Origin: Terriglobia bacterium
Lineage (GTDB): Bacteria; Acidobacteriota; Terriglobia; Terriglobales; Acidobacteriaceae
Length of the DNA stretch: 46,691 bases
Reading direction: 5' to 3'
Assembly: GCA_020073565.1 (NCBI GenBank)
Contig: JAIQEY010000043.1
Coordinates: 1 to 46,691 of the forward strand
This document shows positions 1-8,791 of the stretch, one piece after another. Each line of letters begins with the position of its first letter. Positions within the stretch are counted from its first letter, which is position 1. Made by a program: the position numbers and the translations under genes. The notes under the pieces were generated by a model. It saw only the letters and a program-made list of their open reading frames with translations, did no database searches and was not told where the DNA came from.

Positions 1-348
1 CGCCGGACTGAACACAGACTCGCGCTATCGTCCCTGCTCATGTTGCCTTCCGCGCATATTAACCGCGTCGGCGTCCGGGTTGTAAGTTTTCGCAGCTCAA
101 TAGCCCACCCCGCCTATACCCCTGTCTACGCTTCACTGTGTCCCTCGCGGTAGCAGCGCAAGACTCGGGGCCGAGCGGATCGCTAGTCCTTTCTCGTGAG
201 AATTTTCCGTTCTCTGCTTCAAGCCGGTTTATCCCGGCGCACTAACATCCCCATTACACTCAAAATCCCCCGACTCGGAAACCCGTCTGTGTCCGATACG
301 TGGAGTCTTGCAAAGATTGTCCGCAAGGTCGAGTACAAGCTACTACAC
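1..348. other. Non-coding stretch before gltX, nothing recognised
   Basis: No convincing gene is seen on either strand. The open frames here have no family-like sequence and overlap the end of gltX. A short hairpin (GCCGG...CCGGC, near 222-238) is visible. I looked for tRNA, tmRNA, RNase P and rRNA signatures and found none I could defend. The stretch may hold the 3' untranslated region of gltX or a small RNA, but that is only a possibility. Confidence 0.4.
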
Positions 349-1977
349 CTAAGCCGTCTTCTGAATTGCCTGCTCGACCCGTCTCAGGGTTGTCTCTCTC
401 CCCAGCACTTCCAAGGTTTCGAAGAGCGGTGGGGCGTTCTTACGTCCGCAGACAGCTACTCGAATGGGTTGGAACATTTGTCCGGCTTTCAGGCCTAGCT
501 CCTGGGCGGCGGCGCGGAGGGTTTGGTCGAGCGGGTCGTGCTTGAATTCTGTCTGGGCGAGGACTTCGCGGGCACGAGTCAGGACTTTGTGCGCCATCGC
601 GGCGTCTCCTTTTTGCGGGATCAACTCGGCGGGGTCATAGCCTGGGAGCTGATCGACGAAGAAGAAGTCGGCGGCGGTGAGGACGTCGCGCAGGAGCTTG
701 ATGCGCTCGCGGATGAGCGGCGTGATAGCGTGCATTTTTTCCGGCGAGATTGGGAATCCGGCGGCTTGAACGATGGGGAGCAGACGGGCGCTGAGATCAT
801 CGATCGAAAGCGCGCGAATGTGCTCTGCGTTCAGCCAGATGGCTTTGGGATCGAAGGTTTCTTCGGGCGTGGCTGCCGGTTCCTTGAAATTCACGACCGC
901 GTTGGCGCGGTTGATACCTTCGAGCGAAAAGGCGTCAATCAGCTCCTGGCGGGTCATATGGGTGCGGTCGTCCTTGGGCGACCAGCCCAGCAGGCACAGA
1001 AAATTGATGAAGGCTTCGGGCAGGAAGCCGGCGTCGCGGTAGGTGGTCACGCTGACGACCGGGCCGTGGCGGCGCTTGGAGAGTTTCGATCCATCGGGCG
1101 CAACCAGCAGCGGGAGATGTGCAAACTGCGGCGCCTTACCGCCGGCGGCTTCGAAGATCAGCACGTGTTTGTAGGTGTTCGAGAGATGGTCCTGGCCGCG
1201 GATGATATGGCTGATATGGAGGTCGATGTCATCGGCACACGAGGCGAGGTGATACGTCGGCATGCCGTCGCTGCGGAGAAGAGCGAAGTCTTCGATATCG
1301 TCGGCGGCTTTGACTTGCTCGCCGTACACCGCATCGGTGAAGCGGACCTCTTCTCCCAAACCTCGGGGTACGCGGAAGCGGAGGGCGAAGGGTTCTCCGG
1401 CGGCGGCTCGGCGGTCGCTTTCCGCGCGGGGGAGTTCGCGCATGCCGGGATTGAAGAGCCACGTTCCGCGCGCTCCCTCGCTCAGTTGCTCGCGAAGCAT
1501 TAGCAAGGCTTTTTCGCGGTTCTTCGCCTCGGATGTTTCATCTTTCGAGACTACGACCGTGCCGGTCGGAACATGCGTGACTCGAACGGCAACTGACGGC
1601 GGCGAGGAGAACGTATCCACGCGCAGGTCCTTGGGATCGATCTTAACCGGCCCCGACTTTTCTGCGTCGCCGGTATGGGCGGGAGTGAAGTCGCGGTAGG
1701 CGAGTCCTTTTTGAAAGATGGCATCCGCGATCTGGCGGTGGAGCGCGAGTCGCTCTGACTGCTTGTATTCTTCGTCCCAGCCGAGATCGAGCCAGCGCAA
1801 GCCTTCAAAAATGGAGCTGACCGAGGCTTCAGTGTTGCGTTCTACATCAGTGTCGTCGAGGCGGAGAACCATGGTTCCACCGTTGCGGCGGGCGTAGAGC
1901 CAGTTGAAGATGAAGGTCCGGGCGCTGCCCACGTGCAGAAAACCCGTAGGAGACGGTGCGAATCGAACACGCAGCAT
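349..1977 (-). CDS. gltX: Glutamyl-tRNA synthetase
   Basis: Class I aminoacyl-tRNA synthetase that charges tRNA with glutamate in the cytoplasm. The N-terminus reads RVRFAPSPTGFLHVGSAR, the HIGH-like signature (HVGS, residues 15-18). The KMSKS-like loop is KLSKR near residue 298, just after a GS pair. The middle stretch containing PTYHLASCADD and IIRGQDHLSNT is typical of bacterial GluRS; many homologues have RGEDH where this has RGQDH. The C-terminal half is the helical anticodon-binding region. A longer start at 2022 is open, but the family begins at the ATG at 1977, so I chose that one (about 542 residues, a usual length is 470-560). Whether the enzyme is discriminating or also charges tRNA-Gln cannot be told here. 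Confidence 0.95.
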   Translation of the reverse strand: MLRVRFAPSPTGFLHVGSARTFIFNWLYARRNGGTMVLRLDDTDVERNTEASVSSIFEGLRWLDLGWDEEYKQSERLALHRQIADAIFQKGLAYRDFTPAHTGDAEKSGPVKIDPKDLRVDTFSSPPSVAVRVTHVPTGTVVVSKDETSEAKNREKALLMLREQLSEGARGTWLFNPGMRELPRAESDRRAAAGEPFALRFRVPRGLGEEVRFTDAVYGEQVKAADDIEDFALLRSDGMPTYHLASCADDIDLHISHIIRGQDHLSNTYKHVLIFEAAGGKAPQFAHLPLLVAPDGSKLSKRRHGPVVSVTTYRDAGFLPEAFINFLCLLGWSPKDDRTHMTRQELIDAFSLEGINRANAVVNFKEPAATPEETFDPKAIWLNAEHIRALSIDDLSARLLPIVQAAGFPISPEKMHAITPLIRERIKLLRDVLTAADFFFVDQLPGYDPAELIPQKGDAAMAHKVLTRAREVLAQTEFKHDPLDQTLRAAAQELGLKAGQMFQPIRVAVCGRKNAPPLFETLEVLGRETTLRRVEQAIQKTA

Positions 1978-2226
1978 AAATTCTGAGTATAGCGGAAGAC
2001 GATCAGGCGCTGGGCTGGGCACCTTTCCTACAATTTTCTGGATACGGTTGTGAGTCCGCCCCTGGTTACCTTGGATTACGAAGGTAACTTGTCGGCCCCG
2101 ATCTTATTGCTACCCCTGCATCCTATAAGAAGATACTCTTTCCTAATCCGTGCCCAGGACGGAACCAGCCATAGGGCTCACTATTGTTTCGAACTGTCCA
2201 GTGTGACAGGATGAAATCCAACAGAA

Positions 2227-2247
2227 GACTCCGTCAGGTTCGGAGTC
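2227..2247 (+). promoter_or_regulatory. Hairpin in the leader of the GGDEF/HD-GYP gene
   Basis: Perfect 7-bp stem GACTCCG/CGGAGTC with a 7-nt loop, 15 bases before the start codon at 2263. It could fold over the ribosome entry site. No c-di-GMP riboswitch (GEMM) signature is seen in 1978-2262, so any regulatory role is a guess. Confidence 0.25.
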
Positions 2248-2262
2248 AGGTGACATTGGCGC

Positions 2263-5200
2263 ATGAATAGCATGACCACAGGTTTGGTCATTATCCCGGG
2301 GGCTGTCGCCCTGCTGATATTGCTGCTGTTTACCTACCTGTACGAACAAAATCGGCAGAGCTATTTCCGGGCGTGGCAGGTGGCATGGGCCGCCTACACT
2401 CTGCATTATGCGATCGAGACTCTGGAGTACTTCCAAGGGCCGTCGAAATTGCTGTTTTTTGCCAGCAACCTGCTGCTGGTAGCGATGGCGCTCTGCATCT
2501 TCGTCTCGACCCGGCTGATGCGGGAGTCCTTCCAGCTGAAGTGGTATGACACGGCCCTGGCATTGACCGGCATGTCCTTGGCATACGTGAACCTGCGCGC
2601 GCATTTGGCGAATGGCATCTTCACCGACAAGGCCATCCTGCCGTGGTACCGGCTGGAAGTCGGCCTGGCGGCTGTGCTGCTGTACTGTTCGTTTCACTTC
2701 TATCGCTATGCGTTCCGCAAGAATTCGTGGGCGTTTCGGACCCTGTCGTTCTCACTGGCACTTTGGGCGGCCTTGATGGGAGCGGGACAGTTCCGCCAAT
2801 CCTTCCTGGAGGTGTTTGGAAGGCTGGGCGACTTCCTCGGGCCCATCCCACAAATGGTGCTGGCCATCGCGATGGTGATGGTGCTGTTTGAAAACGAGCG
2901 CAATGCCGTGCAGGAGAACGCGCTGGCGTTCTCGACGTTGGGGGTGGATCCCCGGCGGCTGCTTTCCGCCCATGAACTAGTGCCAAGTCTGCAGGGCTTT
3001 CTGGACCGACTGGTGGCGCCGCTGCCTTCGCGGCGGGCGATTGTTTTCATTTCCGAGCCGTGGAGGGGTACGGTTCCGTCAGTGCAAAAAGGTTTTTCCA
3101 CGGAATTTTTGGAGAAGCTGCAAAAGTCGCAGGCCGGCGACTACATCACGGAGCTCGCCTACCGTCGCGGCGGGGTCGTGACCCTCGCGAATCTCGCCGA
3201 CATGGGAGAGCCTCTGCCCGCTTTGCCGGGCGGGAAGTTTGAAGCGTTCAAGGAAACGCTGCTGGCGGAAGGAATCAAGGACCTGATGGCGGTGAGCCTG
3301 CAAACGCGGGAGCACAACTTCGGGGTCATTCTGTTCCCGCATGCGGAGCGGCGCATGTTCGGCTCGTCAAATCTGCGCTTGCTGATTGGGCTTTCGCTCC
3401 AGATTGCGCTCACGCTGGAAAACTATGTTGTCATGCACGAAGTGCAGCGCCGCACAAAAGAATATGAGCTGCTCACCGAGATCGGGCAGGCCATCGGTTC
3501 CCATCTGGACCAGGACGACGTGTTGCGCACCGTGCAAGTCGAGCTCGGCCAGATTTTCGACACCAGTGACTTCTACATCGCGTTCCAAGAGGAAGATGAC
3601 ATCCGCTTCGAACTGGAAGTAGAAGGCGGGCAGATCCTTCCGAAGCGGACGCGCAAGGCTGCCAACGGACTGACCGAGTACATCATCCGCACAGGGCAGC
3701 CGCTGCTGATTCAATCCGACCTGGAACAGATGCGAGCCAAACTCGGAGTGGAGGTCGTTGCTCCGCGGCCCGCGCGATCGTTCTGCGCGGTGCCAATTCT
3801 GCTGGGCGGCAAGCCGGCGGGAGTGATGGCAGCGTTGAGCACCGAACGAGAGTTTCAGTTTCTGGACCAGGATCTGGAGATCATGCGAACCGCTGCCGGT
3901 CAGGTGGGAGTAGCGGTTGAGAATGCGCGGTTGTTTGCCGAGGAACAGCGGCGGGCCAAGCATCTTGCATTCCTGAATAACATTTCGAAGATGGCCATCT
4001 CCAGCCAAGACGCCGAACAGATGATGGACGACATCGTGCGCGAGATCCAGAAAAACTTCCGCTACGATCACATCGGTATCGGCATCATGGACTATGCCAC
4101 CAAGGACATTGAGATCAAGGCCGAGGCAGGAACCACGTCGCAAGCGCTGGGGAGACGCATCTCCATAGGCACGGGCATTTTAGGGCGCGTCGCCCGCACC
4201 GGTGAGAACGCGCTGGTGCAGAACGCCGGCTGCCAGGGACAGTTGGCGGGCGTGCTGCCGGAATCGCGCGGGGTGCTCTGCCTGCCGATCAGCTACGGCG
4301 AAACGTTGCTGGGCGTGTTGAACGTCGAGAGCCGGAACGAGAATGCCTTCCATCCGCAGGATGTTTTGATTCTGAACACGCTGGCCGATCTGCTGGCCAC
4401 AGCGCTGCACAACTCCTTCGTCTTCCAGAAGCTGCAACAGCAGTCGATCACCGACGGCTTGACCGGAATCAAGACTCGGCGCTTCTTCTGGGAGGCGCTC
4501 ACTTCGGAATGGAAACGCGCCTCGCGTTCGGGCCGGCCTTTTTCGGTGGTGCTGATCGACCTGGACAAATTCAAGGAAGTGAACGACACGCTCGGACACC
4601 TGGAAGGCGACCTTGTATTGGCGCGCGTGGGGCGGCTGCTCGAACAAAAATGCCGGCAGTCGAACGTGGTTGCGCGCTACGGCGGGGACGAGTTCATCAT
4701 CCTGATGCCGGAAACCGGCATCGAGCAGGCGCAGGTCCTGGCGGAGAGACTGCGGCTCTGGCTGGCCACCGATCCGATGCTGGAAGAACATCACATCACG
4801 GGCAGCTTCGGGGTCGCCAGTTTCCCCGTGCACGGATTCGCAGTAGAGGATCTGATCCGGGTCGCCGACGCCGGCATGTACGTCGCCAAGAAGACGGGTG
4901 GAAACCATGTTGCCACCGCGGAACCATTCGCCGATCGAGAAGGCTCTACGGTGCAGCAACAACTGGTTTCCGGCTACATCGAAGGATTTCTGCAGCGCGA
5001 ACGCAATGGCCCGGAGCATCTGGAAGAACTGGTCGACACCCTGCACAAGCTCTGTGGCGGCGAAAACGAAGCTGGCACGCATGCCCTGAAGGAAGCCATC
5101 GAGGCCCTCTCCCGTGCGGCAGAACTCAGAGAGCTCAATGCTTCCGGGCATGGTGAGCAGTGCGCCCACTATGCCGGACTGATCGCACAGGGCTTGAACC

Positions 5201-5670
5201 TTCCACCGCAGGAAGTGGAGGGAGTGAAATTTGCGGCGCGCGTGCACGACATGGGCAAGCTGTTCGTCTCGGAACGCATTCTGAACAAAGCCGGCTCCTT
5301 GACGGAAGAAGAATTTTCCATATTGAAGGGCCACCCCCAATGGGGGGCCGAGGTGTTGCGCGCGTTTCCTGACGGCCGACCCGTTGAACAGGCAGTGGCA
5401 GCTCATCACGAAGCCTTCGACGGATCGGGGTATCCGTTTGGTCTGCGTGGCGAAACGATCCCGCTGTGGGGTCGGATCGTGGCGGTGGCCGATGCCTACG
5501 TGAACATGACGAGCGATCGTTCCTTCGCTCCCGCCCGAACGCACGAGCAGGCCCTCGTGGAACTCGAAAAGCTGAGCGGGACGCGGTTTGATGGCATGAT
5601 CGTCCGGTTGTTTGCGCGCCAGCTCAAATCCGAGAAAGCCTCCAGCTTCGGCGGCGCGACTCAGTTCTGA
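2263..5670 (+). CDS. Membrane GAF-GGDEF-HD-GYP cyclic-di-GMP turnover protein
   Basis: Likely bifunctional c-di-GMP synthase/phosphodiesterase of 1135 residues. Residues about 8-225 hold several hydrophobic segments (a multi-pass membrane sensor). They are followed by GAF-like modules at roughly 240-380, 400-550 and 565-720, then a GGDEF domain (GGDEF at 807-811) and an HD-GYP domain. The HD pair is H995-D996 in HDMGK and the GYP motif lies at 1048-1058 (HHEAFDGSGYP). The GGDEF nucleotide-binding Asn and Asp (in VNDTLGHLEGD) are kept, which fits c-di-GMP rather than cGAMP synthesis. The inhibitory RxxD site reads RQSN, so product feedback is probably lost. Both active sites look intact. It overlaps the convergent small gene at 5661 by 10 bases. 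Confidence 0.9.
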   Translation: MNSMTTGLVIIPGAVALLILLLFTYLYEQNRQSYFRAWQVAWAAYTLHYAIETLEYFQGPSKLLFFASNLLLVAMALCIFVSTRLMRESFQLKWYDTALALTGMSLAYVNLRAHLANGIFTDKAILPWYRLEVGLAAVLLYCSFHFYRYAFRKNSWAFRTLSFSLALWAALMGAGQFRQSFLEVFGRLGDFLGPIPQMVLAIAMVMVLFENERNAVQENALAFSTLGVDPRRLLSAHELVPSLQGFLDRLVAPLPSRRAIVFISEPWRGTVPSVQKGFSTEFLEKLQKSQAGDYITELAYRRGGVVTLANLADMGEPLPALPGGKFEAFKETLLAEGIKDLMAVSLQTREHNFGVILFPHAERRMFGSSNLRLLIGLSLQIALTLENYVVMHEVQRRTKEYELLTEIGQAIGSHLDQDDVLRTVQVELGQIFDTSDFYIAFQEEDDIRFELEVEGGQILPKRTRKAANGLTEYIIRTGQPLLIQSDLEQMRAKLGVEVVAPRPARSFCAVPILLGGKPAGVMAALSTEREFQFLDQDLEIMRTAAGQVGVAVENARLFAEEQRRAKHLAFLNNISKMAISSQDAEQMMDDIVREIQKNFRYDHIGIGIMDYATKDIEIKAEAGTTSQALGRRISIGTGILGRVARTGENALVQNAGCQGQLAGVLPESRGVLCLPISYGETLLGVLNVESRNENAFHPQDVLILNTLADLLATALHNSFVFQKLQQQSITDGLTGIKTRRFFWEALTSEWKRASRSGRPFSVVLIDLDKFKEVNDTLGHLEGDLVLARVGRLLEQKCRQSNVVARYGGDEFIILMPETGIEQAQVLAERLRLWLATDPMLEEHHITGSFGVASFPVHGFAVEDLIRVADAGMYVAKKTGGNHVATAEPFADREGSTVQQQLVSGYIEGFLQRERNGPEHLEELVDTLHKLCGGENEAGTHALKEAIEALSRAAELRELNASGHGEQCAHYAGLIAQGLNLPPQEVEGVKFAARVHDMGKLFVSERILNKAGSLTEEEFSILKGHPQWGAEVLRAFPDGRPVEQAVAAHHEAFDGSGYPFGLRGETIPLWGRIVAVADAYVNMTSDRSFAPARTHEQALVELEKLSGTRFDGMIVRLFARQLKSEKASSFGGATQF

Positions 5671-5918
5671 GTCAGAACCACCGTTCCATCCTTGGGCAGG
5701 TAGCTCTTGCGGCGAAACCAGTCCTCCATCGCGTCTCGTAGTCGGTCGAGCGGGACGTAAGTTCCGATTTCCAAGATCCCGTCGGCCAGCGGCAGAGTGT
5801 CGTCGAAGACAGTGGCGTTAGTGAAATTGCGCATGCTGAAACTGTCGAGCCACTTCAAGGGACAGGGTTGAAGTTGACCGGCTTGCTCATATTCCACGCG
5901 GACTTTCCGGGCGAACAT
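5661..5918 (-). CDS. Small conserved-looking protein, function unknown
   Basis: An 85-residue soluble protein starting MFARKVRVEYEQ at the ATG at 5918; the frame is open further upstream (6044), but that part overlaps the kinase gene start and looks non-coding. No signal peptide, membrane segment or known motif. It is acidic and aromatic in the middle (FDDTLPLADGILEIGTY) with a basic tail (WFRRKSYLPKD). Its stop overlaps the end of the convergent c-di-GMP gene by 10 bases, and it diverges from the kinase gene. I do not recognise the family. Confidence 0.55.
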   Translation of the reverse strand: MFARKVRVEYEQAGQLQPCPLKWLDSFSMRNFTNATVFDDTLPLADGILEIGTYVPLDRLRDAMEDWFRRKSYLPKDGTVVLTQN

Positions 5919-6042
5919 AGTTCGATTTAAGCACAGAGTTCTGGCGGGTGGCTTGTCTTGGGTGAGTGCGGAGCCCGGTACCGATTCGTTGACTCGCGTC
6001 TGCCTTATCCCTAACATGGCAGGCCAAGGCTTGCGGTCATCC

Positions 6043-8702
6043 ATGATTGGCCTAACTATTTCCCACTATCGAATAATCGAGAGGCTCGGCGGCGGCGGTA
6101 TGGGTGTCGTTTATAAGGCGGAGGATACTGAGTTGGGCCGCTTCGTCGCACTCAAATTCCTTCCAGCGGACGTGGCCAATGATCCTCACGCGTTGGAACG
6201 ATTTCGGCGGGAGGCCCGCGCCGCCTCAGGGTTGAACCACCCCAACATCTGCACGATCTACGAAATCGGGAAGCACGAAGATCAATCCTTCATTGCGATG
6301 GAGTTCCTGGATGGCGTGACGCTGAGGCACCGGATCGCCGGGCGGCCGATGGAAGTCGAGCCGTTGCTCGAGCTGGCCATCGAGATCGCCGACGCACTCG
6401 ACGCGGCGCACAATGGCGGTATTGTGCACCGCGACATCAAGCCTGCCAACATTTTCGTCACCCGGCGCGGCCACGCAAAGATCCTCGACTTTGGCCTGGC
6501 AAAATTGACTCCTGGAGCTACTTCTGTATCGGCCGCCGGGCCCGCGAAGACGATCAGCAACGAGCAACTGACCAGTCCCGGCAGCGCTCTTGGAACAGTT
6601 GCCTATATGTCGCCGGAGCAGGCGCTGGGCAAGGAACTCGACGCTCGGACCGATCTTTTTTCCTTTGGGGCAGTGCTGTATGAGATGGCAACGGGCACGC
6701 TGGCCTTCCGGGGCGACACCAGCGCAGCGGTCTTCAATTCGATCCTGAACAAAGCTGCCACCCCGCCCACCCGGATGAACCCGGATCTACCGCCGGAATT
6801 GGAACGCATCATCAACAAGGCGCTGGAAAAGGATCTGGATCTGCGTTATCAGAGCGCGGCCGAGATGCGTTCCGACTTCAAGCGGCTGAAGCGCGAGACG
6901 GACTCGGGCCGATCGGCAGCAGCGGTAGCCGCGCCGCTGTCGGCGCGAAGCAATCGGCGCGGATCTATAGCTGCGGCTGCTCTGCTGGCGGTCGCCGCCC
7001 TAGCCGCGATTGCGTTTTTCTGGCTGCGCGCGCCGCTGCCCCCACCGCGCATTCTCTCCACCACGCAACTGACCAGTGACAACCTGCCGAAAGACTCAGT
7101 GGTTACGGACGGCCCGCGCGTTTATTTCGTCGAGAGAGTCAATGAACGCGGGGTGCTGAGCCAGGTTTCGGCGAGCGGCGGCGAGATCAGTCAGATTCCA
7201 TACCCTTCGCGAATGCCTACCTGCATGACGTATCTCCCACCCGTTCGGAGCTTCTGGTGGACTCCTACACTGGGGAGGAGAGTTTCCTCAGTTTCGGCGA
7301 AGGTGCGGCGCGGATCGTCCCCGTGCCGGCAGGATCGCCACGCCGTGTGGGCGACTTCCTGACCAATGCCGCAGCCTGGTCTCACGACGGCCAACAATTT
7401 GCCTACGCGCGGGGTCACCAGATCCATCTGGCGAAATGGGATGGAACTCAATCCCATGAGCTGATGACGATCGCGGGCTCGTGTACCGATTTGCAGTTTT
7501 CGCCGGACGGAACGCACCTGCGCTTCAGCGTGCGTGCCCAGGACGTCCAATCCTTCAATCTTTGGGAAGTCGGCATTGACGGCAAGGGATTGCGTCCGCT
7601 GCTTGCCTCTGGCTTTCATCAGGCCCCGGGCGAGTGTTGCGGTAGATGGAGCGCCGATGGCCGGTATTATTTTTTTGCAGCCTATCACAATGGCCGCGGC
7701 GACATCTGGGCGCTTCGGGAAAAGAACGAGATCTTTCGCAAGAGCAGTTCAGATCCGCTGCCCATTACGACGGGGCCTCTCTCCTACGGGGGTCTGACGC
7801 CCGCCCTCAGCGGCAACCGTCTGTTCGTGATCGGAGAACAGCAGAGGGCGGAGTTGCAGCGGCTGGATCTGAAGTCTGGACAATTCGTTCCGTTTCTGAA
7901 GGGCATCTCCGCCGGAGAGATTGATTTTTCCCGCGATGGCCAATGGATCACCTACACCAGCTATCCAGATGGCTCACTGTGGCGCAGCCGCAGCGATGGC
8001 AGTGAAAAACTCCCGTTGACGTCCGCTCCGATAGATGCCTCGATGCCCCGCTGGTCCCCGGATGGACGGCGCATCGCTTTCGTGTGCGCGAGACCCGGAA
8101 AGCCCCAAAGGTCCTGCCTTATCTCGGCGGACGGGGGTGCGATCGAAGAAATCCAGCCGAACGACCAATACTGGGAGGATGATCCACAGTGGTCGCCGGA
8201 TGGCAAGTCGCTGATTCTTGCTCGGTACCCGCAGGGCGTGGTCAGCTCAAGACCGCAAGACTTCTCCGTGATGCAATTCGACTTGCAAACAGGAAAGTTC
8301 TCTTCTCTCGTCGGCAGTGAGGCAATGCTTGGGCCGCGCTGGTCTCCGGATGGACGTTACATTTTGACCTTCTCGGCGGACACCAAGAAGGTAATGCTGC
8401 TGGATCGGAGCACGGGCAAGTGGTCAGAACTGGCGACCGGAACCATTCTGCAATATCCCAATTGGAGTCCAGACAGCAAGTATGTGTATTTTGAAGACAT
8501 TGGAACCGACGGTCCTGAAATCGACCGCGTGACCGTCGCCGGAGCGAAGAAAGAGCGAGTGGTTGCCCTAAAAGGCGTCCCACGTGTTTCTATGCCTGAT
8601 TCCGGCGTCCCGTGGAACGGTGTAGCTCCCGATGGCTCGCCGCTGATTATGCGCGACATGGGCAACTGGGAGCTTTATTCGCTCGAACTGCAGTTACCCT
8701 AG
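6043..8702 (+). pseudogene. Membrane Ser/Thr kinase-propeller protein, frameshifted
   Basis: Two overlapping frames (6043-7362 and 7257-8702) together encode one familiar acidobacterial layout. First comes a PknB-type kinase: glycine loop GGGGMGVVYKAED, VALKF lysine, HRDIKPANIF catalytic loop, DFGLAKL, and GTVAYMSPEQ activation end. Then a single membrane helix (about residues 307-326) and an extracytoplasmic TolB/WD40-like propeller with at least eight repeats around WSPDG/FSPDG. Codon context shows the frame changing near 7203-7206, where a run of C appears one base short: restoring one C gives continuous homology-like sequence (PFANAYLHDVSPT). The intact product would be about 886 residues. 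I start at ATG 6043 (MIGLTISHYRIIERLG); 5953 is an open upstream alternative. A sequencing or assembly error, a real mutation, or frameshift expression cannot be told apart here. Confidence 0.8.
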
Positions 8703-8742
8703 GACGACAGAGTTTCTGTGGCTGACCCGATTCCAGGAAGAA

Positions 8743-8769
8743 GAAACCCGGGAATGGCTCCCGGGTTTT
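8743..8769. terminator. Bidirectional intrinsic terminator between convergent genes
   Basis: Stem of ten pairs (AAACCCGGGA with TCCCGGGTTT, plus a G-U pair) around a 5-nt loop, ending in a short T run on the plus strand and on the minus strand (GAAA...TTTTC). It sits between the convergent kinase-propeller gene and pckG and can serve both. Confidence 0.8.
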
Positions 8770-8791
8770 CTTGTCAAGGTGCGGCGACAGT

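Noticed and set aside
1..348. Possible rRNA, tRNA or tmRNA fragment before gltX
   Set aside because: A few words (TCCCTCGCGGTA) resemble antisense 23S rRNA, but the surrounding sequence does not align by eye with any 23S, 5S, tmRNA or RNase P core.
523..1503. Long plus-strand frame inside gltX
   Set aside because: Shadow of gltX codons; composition of the translated protein is biased and no family fits.
2022..2262. c-di-GMP riboswitch before the GGDEF/HD-GYP gene
   Set aside because: No CACGCACAGGGCAAACC-type core seen.
4180..5544. Minus-strand frame inside the GGDEF/HD-GYP gene
   Set aside because: No recognisable domain; the plus frame has all the motifs.
7257..8702. Propeller frame as an independent gene
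   Set aside because: It lacks a start, signal peptide and ribosome site, and its frame continues the kinase gene perfectly when one C is restored.
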